Part shown: positions 1-12,300 of the stretch, piece after piece
How positions within the stretch are numbered: position 1 is the stretch's first letter
Layout: each line of letters starts with the position of its first letter
From: Diphasiastrum complanatum
Lineage: Eukaryota; Streptophyta; Lycopodiopsida; Lycopodiales; Lycopodiaceae
Assembly (NCBI GenBank): GCA_029204225.1
Contig: CM055104.1
Span: 45,885,835-45,949,834 of the forward strand
Reading direction: 5' to 3'
Length of the DNA stretch: 64,000 nucleotides
The notes under the pieces: generated by a model
Databases searched by the model: none
Told to the model about the DNA's origin: nothing
The model's input: only the letters and a program-made list of their open reading frames with translations
Program-made: the position numbers and the translations under genes

Positions 1-783
1 AGAGTTATGCTTGGTAGGTAGCTAGTTGGTCAAATTTTCACCTTAAACTTAGGTGTAGGTCCTATAAAGTAGGGATGACCACCAAATAGACATGAACAAC
101 TCTCTTGACTTGACCTAAACTACATTAGGAGTGGGTTTCCACGTGGCATCTTGGCCTTACATGAGTGGAACCCAATTATACACAATATTTACAATGTTTT
201 ATATGGCTAGATTTGCCAAATTAGGCTATTTTTTACATAGATTAGTTTTTGAAGGTTGTGGATTTCAATCCCACCTTCTTGCAAGTAGCCAATAGGAAGC
301 AAGGGGCAAGGGCCACCCCAAAGATAAAAAGGAACCTATTGTACACCATTTTACATGCTTATTGAGAGGAGGAGACTCTACCAAATTGGAGAGCCAAAGA
401 ATCCTCATGTGCTAATCAGTCTTTCTTGTGCTTTTGTTGTGTTTGCTTTTGCTTTCATTTTCATTTTTATTGTTTTAACTAGTTATGGCTTTTCCATTAG
501 CATGCACATAGAGCACATGAGATAACCCTCATCTCACCTCTCTCTCTTTTCTCTTTCACCTACTATCTTGATGATTGCTTGTGGTTAGTGTTAGTGAAAG
601 TAGAGTTAAAGTGGAGTGTCAAAGTAGAGTTAGGAAAGCAGCTAAACTAGCAACTAAACATAGTTAGGAACCTATCTTTGAGTTCTTCATCCAAACATGA
701 GACAGTGGATTAAACAGTTCCAAGAAGAAAAGGAATTGAAAGCTGATAAAGCTACAACTGAAAATACGTAATCCACAAATAGA
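1..783. other. No gene recognised
   Basis: I see no coding stretch, RNA gene or clear repeat boundary here. The sequence is AT-rich and lies outside the Copia LTR that begins at 784, so it may be older retroelement debris or plain intergenic DNA. Confidence 0.5.
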
Positions 784-1416
784 TGTGAAAGAGGATCAAT
801 TCATATCCAAATCTACTAAAGACCTTTGGTTACAAAACAAGCTACTCCACCATTCTTGCCAATGTAGAAAAATCAGCATCTACACCCAAAATAGAATGCA
901 AACTCTAGTAAAACTTGATCAAACATGAATCAAATCATAAAGTACTATTTTTGTCCATATAAAACTGACAAGCTATTGTATTTCACCTGAAAATAACAAA
1001 TATAGACCATTCTACACATAGAATTGCAAGATATCACAAGTATAGTGCACCAATGGATAGTAGAACCCAAGAGAACCATGTATGAGCGTGAAATGAGATA
1101 GAGAAGAGAGAAGATCTGCTTTTCCATGAGTTACATCCTTTTATAACAGATCCAGACCCTATTTGGGCACTTGGCTTTCCCTCCAAAATGTAAACCCTAC
1201 TATTTTTGGGTCTAGATTCAATGTACCCAACATTTAAATTTGAATCTACTCAAACTCGACTATCAACTTTTTCACACTTTCAAAAAGTGTTTATTCAAAT
1301 AAAATTTAGACTAATTAACTTTGAAAAGTCAAACTCTAAGTCTAATATAAAGTTGGCCTCAATTTGTCAAATAAACAAATATAGCAAATATGATTAAACT
1401 AGTTGAATCTTTCACA
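784..1416 (-). mobile_element. Copia 3' LTR
   Basis: Read on the minus strand this 633-bp block starts TGTGAAAG and ends CTTTCACA, an 8-bp terminal inverted repeat typical of LTRs. It directly follows a purine-rich tract (GTTGAAGAGGGAG on the minus strand, 1417-1429) and the end of a Copia RNase H. A TATA-like TTATAAAAGG lies on the minus strand near 1139-1146. No second LTR is visible, so the end at 784 rests on the inverted termini alone. Confidence 0.7.
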
Positions 1417-1990
1417 CTCCCTCTTCAACTATTTTTAGCATGGACTTTGATAACACTCCAAGTGATGTCCTATGCTTCATGAACAAGTCCTTTCCCAATG
1501 CTTTGGTGAAGATATCAGTTACACATTCCCTTGAGGCCACATGTTGAAGCTCCACCTCCTTTGCAATGACTTGCTCCCTCACAAAATGATATTGCACCTC
1601 AATATGCTTGCTCCTACATGAAAGATATGATTGGTTGCCAAACCTTGGGCTGATTGATTCTAAAAAATCCAGCAAGTGAAGATCCTTGATCATCCTCTTG
1701 ATCCATATCATCTCCTTTGTGCAATGTGTAAACCTTTGCACTCGGCCTCACTAGATGACAATGAGATAGTGGCTTGTTTCTTCGACATCCATGATATAGC
1801 TCCATCACCTATGAAAATACAATGAGCACTAATAGATTTCCTATCCATTACATCTCCAACATAGTCTGAAATTGAAAATCCAAAAAGATTAGGTGATGGT
1901 CCCTCATACAATATGCCAAAATCTTGAGTTCCAATGATGTACCTCAAAACTCGTTTCCTTAGCTTCCAATACTCCTCACACAGTTCTTGC
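1417..1990 (-). pseudogene. Copia pol 3' end (RNase H), broken
   Basis: This is the last part of a Ty1/Copia polyprotein, the RNase H that removes RNA from the RNA/DNA hybrid during reverse transcription. The minus-strand segment 1708-1947 reads through the usual DRKSIS and GAISWMSKKQ block and the LSSSEAE active-site motif. A frameshift near 1740 moves the frame to 1412-1741, which carries SKHIEVQYHFVREQV and ends in DIFTKALGKDLF, the normal Copia C-terminus. A polypurine tract and LTR follow at once. Upstream of about 1990 the RT is missing and the sequence changes to an unrelated gag-like frame, so this is a deleted, non-functional remnant. Confidence 0.9.
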
Positions 1991-1999
1991 TATGCAGTT

Positions 2000-2850
2000 G
2001 GACTTTTTGGCTTGAATTCCCTGGATTTGGCCTTTCAAGCACCGTTATAACCTGGATTTGGAACTGTATTGGTGGTCTGTTGCTTTGTGGAACAATTAGA
2101 CCTTGATTGGACATTGCCCATCGATGATTTTGAACTTGGTTGAAAATTGTCGACCTTAGCCTTTTACTTCCCATTGTCTTGTGGCCTTGAAGACTGCGTG
2201 AACATGCTTGCTTGCAAACCTTGTGTCGGTTTTCTGACAAGAGATTGAGTTGCCTCAGGTACTTGTTGTAATGTAGCATCCACCATCCATTGTAGAAGGC
2301 TAGGTAGAATTCTCGTAATTTCTATTGCTACAATTTGCTTGATGGATTCTACCAGCTCTGTCTCTTGTGATGCAGTAGTCATTTGAGTTTTAGGTGACGT
2401 TGTGCACTTTTTGGATTTGGGAGGATTGTCGTGTAATCCATTGGCCTCAAAACCAAGTGGCACTAGAATTTTCCATCTGTAGTGCATCTTGAGTGGATTT
2501 GTCTGATAACATAGTACATGCTGGTCCTTGTAAGATAATGCCATTTTAGCTTTTTGTAATTGCCTCAATGGACAATCTAGACATGGATGGTTGACGCCAC
2601 ATTGTGAACACCAAGGTAGAAATACTGTTGGATCACCTCGATGTGGGCATTTCGGATCGATGATGCCTTCCACCACATCCGAAACATTGTACCCTACAAA
2701 GAATACCATCCCCTTGGAGGTGATAAGCATACACAGGTAACAAATGTCCCTTCTCACTCTCCACATAGTAGAGTGGTAAGCTGTTATGGTCTTTAGCTGA
2801 ATTCGGGGGCAATCCTGACGATATTACCAGGACTTTCACTCTTTCGAAAT
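2000..2850 (-). pseudogene. Gag-like Cys-rich protein, broken
   Basis: Two overlapping minus-strand frames (2633-2839 and 2164-2766) seem to be one protein split by a frameshift near 2700. A Cys/His segment reads CSQCGVNHPCLDCP, resembling a retroviral-type zinc knuckle or short Cys cluster. A Gln/Asn/Pro-rich tail runs past a stop at about 2164 toward 2000. Zinc knuckle followed by a low-complexity tail suggests the gag of an LTR retrotransposon, but I cannot name the family. The adjacent Copia RNase H at 1417-1990 does not clearly belong to it. The copy is not functional. Confidence 0.45.
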
Positions 2851-3240
2851 GAGAAAAACGAAAAAAGAAAAGAGTAAATAAAAAATTGATCAGTATGGAT
2901 GAAAAAATACGAACAACAAAAATAAAAAGTCATAGTAACAGATGGATGTAACAGGTGAATTTTAGAGAAATGGGTATAATAGATGGATTTTACAAATGGA
3001 TATCATAGATGAACAAGATGAAGGCTACATAGAATGGAGATGGAAGAAAATGAGCATTGTGACGGTGTAGATGGCAACTGATGTGGAGGAACAATGGTAA
3101 CTATGGTGCCGGGTGGGTGGGGTCCAGAGCCTCCCCGTTGAGGCCCCAACGATGGTATGACTTGTTTGCGATTGAGCTGGTGATTGGCATGTCAAGTCAT
3201 TAGCCGATGAGACCTCCTCTTTTTTTTTTTTGTAGAAGAG

Positions 3241-3582
3241 GGCGAGTAATACACAATGGGCGAGTAATTACAGTGGGTGAGTAATTACAGTGGGCGAGTA
3301 ATGGACGCGAGTTATGCTGGGCGCGAATAATAAATTATAACTCGCCGAGCTCTCAGAAGATAGATCAGTATGTGTGCAGGCCTCAACTCTGATGGCAAGT
3401 AAAGATAGTGAGCAAAAAAATGAAAAACTCTGATGGCGAGTTATAAATCCCTGATGGCGAGTTATAACTGGCGAGTAATAAAAATGACGGAAATAAAAAA
3501 AATGACAGGATAATTTAAAATGACAAGTAATAGCTCTGAGCGCGAGTAATAAATTATGACTCGACGATCACCAAGAAGATAC
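3241..3582. repeat. Cluster of GGCGAGTAAT / GGCGAGTTATAA motifs
   Basis: About ten near-copies of GGCGAGTAAT or GGCGAGTTATAA lie in 340 bp, for example at 3241, 3258, 3291, 3435, 3455 and 3470. Some are inverted, such as TTATAACTCGCC near 3335. A longer duplicated unit, roughly GCGCGARTAATAAATTATRA then CTCG, occurs at about 3320 and again at about 3540. No coding sequence is apparent. It could be the U3 region of a decayed LTR or a degenerate minisatellite. Confidence 0.65.
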
Positions 3583-3607
3583 CTCTGAGCTTGCTGATCA
3601 CTAAAAG

Positions 3608-4000
3608 CCTTCTATTTCATGACCTTTATTGATGATATGTCACGTAAGACGTGGATCTACTTCTTGAAGTAGAAATCAGATGCTTTTGATAACTTCAAAA
3701 ACTTCCAAAACTTGGTCGAAAATCAGACAGGTAAGAAGATCAAACTCCTAAGATCAGATAGTGGAGGTGAGTATAAGTCTAATGACTTCAATGATCTTTG
3801 TGATCAATGTGGGATTAAAAGACAATTTACGCAAGCCCATACTCCTGCTCTCAATGGTGTAGTTGAGCACAAAAATCGTACGATTGTGGAAAGTGCCAGA
3901 TCTATGCTAGATGAGATGAAATTACCAAAAGATTTTTGGTCAGAAGCATGTAGCATGGCAGTCTATCTTCAAAATAGAAGAGAGCAAGCCTCTATAAATC
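3608..4000 (+). pseudogene. Copia integrase fragment
   Basis: The plus strand encodes a slice of Copia integrase core, which inserts retroelement cDNA into DNA. It begins at FMTFIDDMS near 3618 and has one in-frame stop near 3670. It continues through LLRSDSGGEYKS and TPALNGVVEHKNRT to DFWSEACSMAVYLQNR. The expected AER/AEH glutamate position reads VEHKN, so the catalytic D-D-E set can still be traced. The match to Copia stops near 3985. The segment resembles the integrase of the minus-strand Copia at 42820-45623 and is probably the same family. It abuts the leader of an oppositely oriented element. Confidence 0.88.
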
Positions 4001-4123
4001 AGAAACCGTGCACCAGTGCTTCTCTTTCCATCTTCAACCCGCCGTAAAACCCCGAACTCTCAGAAGACAGTTCTCTCGAAGCTCTCTTCAATGGCGACAC
4101 TGTACTGTGTACACTCCCTGTAT

Positions 4124-4136
4124 GGCTCTGATACCA
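4124..4136 (-). promoter_or_regulatory. tRNA-Met-type primer binding site
   Basis: On the minus strand this reads TGGTATCAGAGCC, the standard Copia primer binding site complementary to the 3' end of initiator tRNA-Met. It lies just inside the LTR at 4139-4387, and leader-like sequence continues down to about 4000. Confidence 0.85.
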
Positions 4137-4138
4137 AC

Positions 4139-4387
4139 TTAGAATTTACTTTGCACAGGAACACAAATCATGCTACACAGTAACACAGACAGAAAAAACA
4201 CTCTCCTCAGCAAGCTCGCATAGCAACTGTATTTCACAAAATGAAATTACATTATACATATAGTTGTTCACTCAGGCAACCCATGCATGACCCAGGTTGT
4301 CGTTGGCGGGACGCGTGTCCCGTCGACTTGCCTCGTGGCGAGGCCAACTGATCCTTATCCACTGATAGGACCCACAGTACAGTAACA
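4139..4387 (-). mobile_element. Short Copia 5' LTR
   Basis: The block between the primer binding site and about 4387 is a small LTR. On the minus strand it starts TGTTACTGTACTGTGGG and ends next to TGGTATCAGAGCC. It holds two adjacent GC-rich potential hairpins, one near 4306-4321 with CGGGAC/GTCCCG arms and one near 4331-4346 with GCCTCG/CGAGGC arms. The rest of the element beyond about 4000 is gone and is replaced by a plus-strand integrase fragment. The outer boundary is approximate. Confidence 0.6.
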
Positions 4388-4540
4388 CAGTGATTCTAAC
4401 TTTAATTCTAATTGCTTGGCCCAAAATGCATGTTTCGATCCAGTCCACATTCTGTGTCCGAAATTCATGATGTTGTGCGTTTCATGCCTCGTCCTCCGCA
4501 TGCCACATCCTGCTCATGCTCCTTCGCCCGCCATCTTCCT

Positions 4541-4577
<37 letters not shown>

Positions 4578-4581
4578 CTCT

Positions 4582-4640
4582 TTCCAGAAGGTTCTATAAG
4601 CACATTCGAAACTTCTCTTTTTGGAAGGTTCTATAAGCAC
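4582..4640. promoter_or_regulatory. Heat-shock-element-like cluster with TATA-like sequence
   Basis: TTCCAGAAGGTTC at 4582-4594 fits the three-unit heat-shock element TTCnnGAAnnTTC exactly. Two more GAAnnTTC pairs follow at 4608-4615 and 4624-4631. The second is inside a 36-bp repeat of AAGGTTCTATAAGCAC (near 4588 and 4625), which includes TATAAG. Plant heat-activated retroelements are known to use such sites. Function here is inferred from the motif only. Confidence 0.4.
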
Positions 4641-4806
4641 TTTCTCTCTCTAACTTGTGCCCTTCAACTACAATTCAATTTCCTTTCAAGTGCCCATCAA
4701 GTACATTTTAGGGCAAATGTGGGCCAATAGAAAAGCAATATTCAATTTTTCTCTACAATAGCCTACATTCTCTCTCTCTCTCTCTCTCTCAACTCACATT
4801 CACTCA

Positions 4807-4808
<2 letters not shown>

Positions 4809-4898
<90 letters not shown>
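4809..4898. repeat. (TC)45 microsatellite
   Basis: A perfect 90-bp TC dinucleotide run. Shorter TC runs precede it near 4541-4572 and 4770-4790. It lies inside the left arm of the inverted repeat whose right arm carries a GA run of the same length at 5459-5549. Confidence 0.97.
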
Positions 4899-4901
<3 letters not shown>

Positions 4902-5455
4902 TCACATTATTGCTATTTTTTCTCTAAACCTAGGAAAACCTTAAAAAATCGATCAATCATTCCAAAAATCATTGGATCGCCCAAACATCCCATTAAGTTG
5001 AGAGACTTAGAAATTGAAAAGAACGAGTGGAAATCTTAATCAATTCAAAAAATATGCTTTCCAAGGGAAATGTGCTAGCCAAAAAATAAATGTTCCACCG
5101 GTTAATCCATGACTCACTGCCACTCATTGCTAAAACTTCTTGTCCCCCGAAAAAACTCCTGGCTGGAAGTTCAAATGAGTCGACGACGTCGCATCATGTC
5201 AAGTAAACAGAAACTTAGTTTGTTCATCCCGTTAATTATTGCTGGATTTCAAGCAATGCCTTGCTCATAACCTTCAGCAATTAAGGCGGTTTATTTTCAA
5301 GACTGCCGATTCTTCGAATTGGTGATGGCATACCATCACCAAACAATTGTGGTTTCGTATTGGCCTTGGCCATAACTGCCAATACAACCCCAATCAGAAG
5401 TCTTGGGAAATCTACCCGAGCTGCCTAGTTTATGGAAAAACCGAAATCGTGACCA

Positions 5456-5556
<101 letters not shown>

Positions 5557-5642
5557 ATGTGGGCAATGATACATTGGTCCACGTTTGCCCTAAAACTTAT
5601 TTGAAGGGCATTTGAAATGCCTGAAAATGACATGTGCATTTA

Positions 5643-5700
5643 GAAATTTCTAGAGAGAACATGTGACATTAGAAATTCATAAAAAGAGAAGTTTCTAGAA
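5643..5700. promoter_or_regulatory. Heat-shock-element-like sites, right arm
   Basis: GAAGTTTCTAGAA at 5688-5700 is a perfect GAAnnTTCnnGAA three-unit heat-shock element. GAAATTTCTAGAG at 5643-5655 matches at all but the last base. These mirror the cluster at 4582-4631 across the inverted repeat. Confidence 0.4.
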
Positions 5701-5759
5701 AAAAATAAATTTACAAAAGGGCAAGAGAGAGAATGATATGCGTGCATAAGGATAGAGAG

Positions 5760-8459
5760 GGAGGCCCTGTTTTTTTATCTTTTAGGTTCATCTTGGAGGA
5801 ACAGCGTGTGGTATGGGACGCAAGCAATTCCAAACAAATGATTTGAAACTAACTGATCGAGGTGACCATAGTAGAACCGTATTTCTTGAAAGATGCCAAT
5901 CACTTTTGGTCAAGAGAGTATTTTGTCGGGATTTGTGAGGTATTGGTCATGACCCCTTTATGGATATCTCAAATCACAGAATTGGGAACTCAAGTGCTAT
6001 TTTCTTTTTTTTTGAGAGTTTATTTGAGAATTTCTTGATATTAAATAAGTAATACTTAAACAAATTTCTTCTTGTTTCTTCTGTTGCGCAAGCAGTGCTT
6101 TTTACAAGATGTTAGGAGTGGGGAGTAGTTATGCTTTGTCCCCCCTCACTTATTATTATGTCTTGATGTGACAGCACGGGGAGGGGATGTGGTACGCTTC
6201 CCCACGGACCACTCTCCTTTCATTTTCAAGATAATTTTGAAAGGAAAGTTAAGATATGGTTTTAAAAATCTACACACTAAGATTAAGCTTAGATAACATT
6301 AGTGAGTAGTGCATTTATATTTTATAGTAAATCTCTAACAATGTTGAATCTCAAACTACCAAGTATTTCATTAATACGCAATCTTATACCTCCTCATTTT
6401 GATTTATTTACTATTATTATTGTTTGTTCGTTGTGAAGGGTTGCATGGTAACTAACTTGATCCTTCGCTATCAGAGTCAAAATTGCATCTAACTTTGCTT
6501 GTTGGTTCGCTCTAGCTTCTACATTTCCCATTTTTTGAACTTCAAGGGAAGATAAAATGATACTTTATTTTTTTTTTCACTTAGAAAATGCTCATTAATT
6601 TTTGTACCACATGGCAATAATAAAGTGAGCTTCAACGAGCTCCTAATACTTACTACACATTTTTTTATTGTCATGTGCAAACCTAAAAGAACCTCAAACA
6701 AGGTCCCAAAGAACATTTATGTAACATTTGCTACGGTATAATTTTTGTCTCAATTAGAACTACGGTTGAAAAGTTATGCTATTTTAAATGACCTACAAAC
6801 GGTAATGTACATAGAATGGTTAAGCATCGAAACTAGTGCGGGCATAAATGAAAAAGTTTTTGGGCAAAAAATGAATTTATTTTGGTAAAATACATTAATA
6901 AACTTTGTCAATCTATGTGGCATTCCTTAAAAGGTCTTTTCTGGATTCAGAATTCCTCTACTGATGCACTTTGTGTTGAGCTCCCTGAGCTCCAGGTTTG
7001 ATCAATTCCGCACAGGTATCAGGGCTCCCTGAGCCAAAGCATTTATCGTTTGATTGCCCACTTTATGGTTCACTTCGTGCCTTGTTGCTTTTGCACCTTG
7101 ATTTCTCTCTTTGTCCAAGCTTGATCTTGATACTTTTCCTTTTTGGCTCTTTAAGGTAGGCAATGATTGAGTACTCCGCAATGCACCTCTCACTTAGCTT
7201 GAAGTAGCTATCTTTGAATCAGCCCAAATGTAACCATTGACCTCGTGGAGAGCCAAGGGGTCACACAAGTCTGATCTGCATACGAACTATCTCTTCACAT
7301 TTGTTTGAAGCACCAGTCCGTCGTCGCGCAAAACTTGACTTTCACAATTCCATCATTGGTCAGTTGCCTCACAGTCAAAACAAGAAGTGTACATCTAGCT
7401 TGGCTTCAAGTAGCTCTCTTTGAATCAGACACATGCACTCAAAGTTTGCACTAGTCCGATTTCAATACGAACTGTCCCTTAGCGTCTGTTCGAAGTACCA
7501 AGTCTCTCATGCAAAACTCAACTTTCACAGCTCCTTCGTTGATCAGCTATTTTACACGTAACACAAGTCAGCGTACTCATTATGTTCTCATCATTACTGG
7601 TCCAGAGAAAAGCCTATAACAAGCTTTTCTTTTTTCACAACAATAACTCGTCAACTTATTAGGTTCAAAGTTCACCAGTCTCCTCGTGTGAGTATGGCTA
7701 GGTCGCCTTGAATTTGCCCCCATTTTGATCAACTTTCATTCCAAAATTCACACCAAGCGAGGGGTGTGTGTGATAGTTCCCCTCCACTTATAAAATCAGC
7801 TGACCGAACTTAGAGTAGAGCTTTCAGACAAGAGCCTTTGCAACACTTTGCTTTCCATTTGCTAGGATTATGGCTTGATCTAACTTGTTGCCAATCTCTG
7901 AAGAGGATCCTAGTCTTTCCCCTTTGAGGAAAAACCCAACTGATACTGGATATCACCCATGCTCAGTGAGTTTCAGTTCCGAAGGTAGCCATCCCAAATG
8001 AAGACCAACTGCTCCATAGAAGATCTCCCTTGAAATTGCCCTTTCCATTTTTTGACTTCCTACTTGCGTCTGGTGGGCGTTGTTGCAAATGAAACTAACC
8101 CAAGTAACAGGCTAGTCATTCATCCTTTGCAAACATCAAGTCGTTTCGTTGCCGTTCACGTGCAAGTACTTGAACTGCAACCCACAGATTCTGTAGTCTT
8201 CTTTGTTTGATGGTATCAGTCTTCAAAAGAAAGGTTCCTTCTCGAGCCATCAGCTCCTTGTATCACAAGCAATCATGCAAACCAAGCCAAGCACGAGTAC
8301 TAATACTCACCATGAATACATACAAGCAAGACACTCAGACATGATTACTAACAAGTAACAAAGGCAAGGTCCCCCTTTGAGATAGCCCTGCCAAAGGACC
8401 TTTGCTTGGTCGTGCCCATACAGATCGATCACAGAAATAGCCCACAAAGAACACCCATC
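5760..8459. other. No gene recognised; LTR-element debris
   Basis: No supported coding region. Around 6715-6960 a stretch resembles 15065-15350 in the same orientation, sharing CTACGG, TTATGCTATTTTAAATGA and a GGTCTTTTCTGGATTCAGAA-type block, so both belong to one dispersed repeat or LTR family. From about 7950 to 8460 the sequence is continuous with the leader-like repeats into which the 8686-14244 element inserted. Confidence 0.5.
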
Positions 8460-8685
8460 CAACTATCCGTGTTTTCACCATTAAGCAGCACATTGCCTCA
8501 CCAAATCTGGTCGATGCCCTTATAGCTAAACGATTGGCAGCTATCCTCAAATATATCACCCCGACTGTGGACGCACCCGTGCTCTCAATTTCAGGCAGCA
8601 CATTGCCTCAGTAACGCCCTCACCAAATCTAGTCGATAGCTCTTATAGGTAAACGATCGGCAGCATACCACCTCGATCGTGGACG
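8460..8685. repeat. Degenerate tandem repeat (left part)
   Basis: Units of roughly 130-150 bp share GTGGACGCACC, GCAGCACATTGCCTCA, TAACGCCC and CACCAAATCTRGTCG, followed by TAGCTAAACGATCGGCA. The array continues after the inserted element at 14245-14540. It reads away from the primer binding site at 14635-14647, so it is probably the leader of that minus-strand element. It shows no coding capacity. Confidence 0.65.
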
Positions 8686-9332
8686 TGTGAAAAATACAGA
8701 TCCTAAGTGGATCTAAACTCCAAGATCATTGGCTTGAATGCTTGCACTCCAAACTACATAAGCTAGGAATTGGCAACACATTCTATGCTACCTAGAATGC
8801 AAAGAACTTGATCAAAAAGCATTTATCACAAATGGAAACTTCCATAAACATCAAGTGCGGCCCAAAATAGCATTATACAGTCCATAATACATCAGCCTAT
8901 CACTTTTGGAAAGCACCTAAGATCATACACACAAAGCTTGAACTCAATCACTACACAATGCCAACAATGGAAGGAGAACCCAATAGAAAAATCTCTCATT
9001 AAGCAAATGAATACAATGGATCTGCTCCAACCTGTTTCTCCACGGCCTACCTGCTATATATAGCTGAGAGAGATGACTCTCTCTCCTCTCTCTAGACCCT
9101 CCTTACCTAAAATATGCCCTATATAGGTAAAATTGGCATATATGTCCAAAATACATGAAAATGGACTCATTTCGAAGGTCTTGAAGTTTGACACTTCTTC
9201 ATACTGAAAAAATACACTTACTAAAAATATCTAGACCTGTTTCACACGTGTGAAAAGTCAGATCCTAAACTATGTGCCATTTTTAGCAATTTTGGCCTAA
9301 AACTAGACAAGGAAATGTTGACAATTTTCACA
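8686..9332 (-). repeat. 3' LTR of the gag-only element
   Basis: 647 bp, with minus-strand termini TGTGAAAATTG and ATTTTTCACA. It contains TATATATAG near 9054, which reads as a TATA box on either strand, and the G-box palindrome TTCACACGTGTGAA at 9241-9254. It matches 13598-14244 at a constant offset of 4912 bp, and I found no difference. Confidence 0.92.
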
Positions 9333-9345
9333 CTCCCTCTTCAAC

Positions 9346-12300
9346 TTAACTTGCTAGTTTTACAACACTACTTTGTTCCAACTTAAGAATGATATCCATC
9401 ATCAGAATAGATCTCTTCTCAAGGATCCTAATATGTACAAAATAGGACACAACATAATTGATATAGATAATAGTGTCCATATAGGATGCTTCACTATTTC
9501 TTACATCAATTTTACATAGAATCATAAAAATGGTACATGTAAAAGAACATAGAATCTCAATTAATGAATTCCTCCATGTATCCATCTCTGGTTTCTCTGT
9601 AAAATAGCAGCAAACAAGTTGTAAATGAAAGTGATCAACAAGTGTTTGCATGCCTCCTCCACATTTCACTATACATATAGTGAATGCAACATGTATCTCC
9701 ATGAATGAACTTCCATCACCACCTTGCCTTTGTAGATCTTCAATCCATGAGAGCCTTTGAGTGAATGAATGCCAAAAAGATGTGTTCCCTACTCCATTTG
9801 AATGACCAAAACCTGAACTTGAAATACTTGAAGTACCTCCACAAGATTTGCACACAACGCTTGATCCTACAATGTCAACAAGTTGCCAATTTGCCAACAC
9901 TAGAATACTAGATCTTGAACTTTGTTCAAAAGAAAACATATTGACCACTTCAATACCTTTCAAGATCTGAATGAATTCATGTACTTGATCATACAAACCA
10001 GCAATGATAACTATTCCATCTCCAAGATCCAAAGGATGCAAAACTATGGAACTAGTTTTATTGAAATTTGACAATTTCAACACATTGACATAACAATGTT
10101 CATACATGAGATTAGGCAAGTGAGGTAGAGTAAGAAGACACTTCCTTGCAGCTCCAAAGACCTTACTTGAACCTTCAAGAACCTGTAAAAACAGATCCAA
10201 AATGCCTTGACCATTTGTCTCTTCTTTGATGCTTTTCACTAGCTTCGAATTGCCACTTGTCTCTTGGTGTTGATGAAGCAATCCAAGATCAACCTCTTGA
10301 TCTTCCAATAAGACATCAAAGATCTTGCATATGTGAACATCTTCAGATCTGAAACTCTGAAGATACTCCCTCTCAAACACATGATTAAGATCCCACAAGA
10401 TCTCATCAATGCTCAAATTTGACCCTTCACTATAGTTAGTGAAAACAATGCCACCATCATAAACCAAAAGATAGATTCCAACATTTCCATTTAACATGAA
10501 GTAGAGTAGGTGAAGATGAGTATCAAACCTAATCAAAACAGCCCTCTTGAGTTCATAACAAACCTCAATAAGCTCACCAATGATATCTCCCTTGCCTTGA
10601 AGAAGTTGCCACTTGAGTTGCTCCATGTAGTCTTCTTCAACCAACCTTTTGCCATCTTGACCATGAATGAACAATCCACCACAATCATAGAATGCTTTGA
10701 GTTGATGAAGAGATGTTAGATCCATGCTTTGGATCTTCCCAAGAACCACTCTTCCATTGCCCTTTCCTTCACAAGACTCCCTCTTAATGCTAGCACCACA
10801 AAAGTTAGAAACCTCCCTCTTGATAGTTGCACCATAAGAAGTAGAAGACTCTTGAATATTAGAAGCCAAGAAAAGAATCCTTAGTACCTTCAACATAAGA
10901 GTGATTGAAGTACTCTCTCTTTTCAAACATGAACTTCTACTCAATGATTTAGGTAATGAGTCATATGATAATGATTCTTCCTCACTATCGTTCATAAAAA
11001 CATCATTCAAAGTACATCCTACTTTGAACACTTCACATACTTCTCTTCCTTTTGACTTGTGATCTCCCTCACCAAGTCTCATGATAGAAACCTTTGATCT
11101 ACTCTTTTTATGAAGAAATGTGACACCACTTGTTGCACAAATGACTTTATCACAAAAAGATGTAAAAGAACCATTTCCTTCAAGCATGCTCAAAGCACCA
11201 TCATCTTTTCCCACATGATTACATACATCAATATGAAAAGAATTAGAAGAACAACCATCTTCTTGCAAAGAATGACACTTAGCATCTCCATCTTTTTCCA
11301 TATGAACAAACAAGTCATTAGCAACAATCACTTCCAAAGAAGAATCTTCATCAACTCCATTGATGAAGTTAGCTCCTTCCTTACCTGTTCCATTTTTGCA
11401 CTTGCCATCTAGTTCCATTGAAGAGCCACCAAGACTTGAAAATCTATGAGTAGAAGAGTTCAAACATGATACTAATTTAGCACCACATGACTCCATTTGA
11501 CTAGTAGGTAGCACTAGTCCATCTTCAAGATCCAATGGATCCAAAAAATTGACCATAGATTCACCAAAGCTTGCCAAGTTAGCACAACAATTATCATCTC
11601 CAAGAAGTACATTAGATCTCAACCTAGATCTAGCATTTTGTTTCTTATGGCATTCATTTGCAAAATGTCCTTTTATCCCACAATAAAAACATTTGAACTT
11701 GGACTTATCTTGCTTCCTACTTTGCAAAGAAGAAGAATGCTTTCCATGCTCCAAACTACCTTGCTTGGACCACTTGCCTTTGAACTTGCCCTTTGTGAAA
11801 AGAGCTTCTTCATCTCCACCTTGTGTTGATGCACCACCACCTTTGGCTTGCAACCTATGCTCTTCAGCCACCAAGATCTCTTGCAAGTCATTGACACTTG
11901 GCAAGGACTTTTGTATAGCAAAGCATTGTACAAGGTTAGAATGTTCATCAAGCAAACCATTCAACATGACTTGAACTAGTTCCCCATCCTTTATGCTTTC
12001 ATCTATGCATGCTAGATCATCATTCAAGGATTTAACCTTCAAGACAAATGAATGTGCACTCTCTCCCTCTCTTTGACAACTTTGGAAGATTTGCCTTCTT
12101 AGGGTGAGAACCCTAGATGTGGATTTGGACTCATAGATCTTCTTCAAAGCATTCCATGCTTCACTTGAAGAAGTACATTTACCAACTTCTTTAAGAAGTT
12201 CATTGGTAACATTCATCTTTATGATATGTAAGGCTCTTTTAGCCCTTCTATCAAAATTTAGTTGCTCTTGAAGAATTAGAGGTCTTTCTTCAATTCCCAC

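Noticed and set aside
8335..8601. 88-codon minus-strand ORF
   Set aside because: It spans the degenerate tandem repeat and looks like leader sequence of an LTR element rather than a gene.
8460..8690. Possible CRISPR or satellite array
   Set aside because: Units are degenerate, few and without unique spacers; the context is a plant retroelement leader.
11110..11974. Plus-strand ORFs inside the 1046-aa gene region
   Set aside because: They are antisense shadows of the intact minus-strand gag ORF and lack domains.
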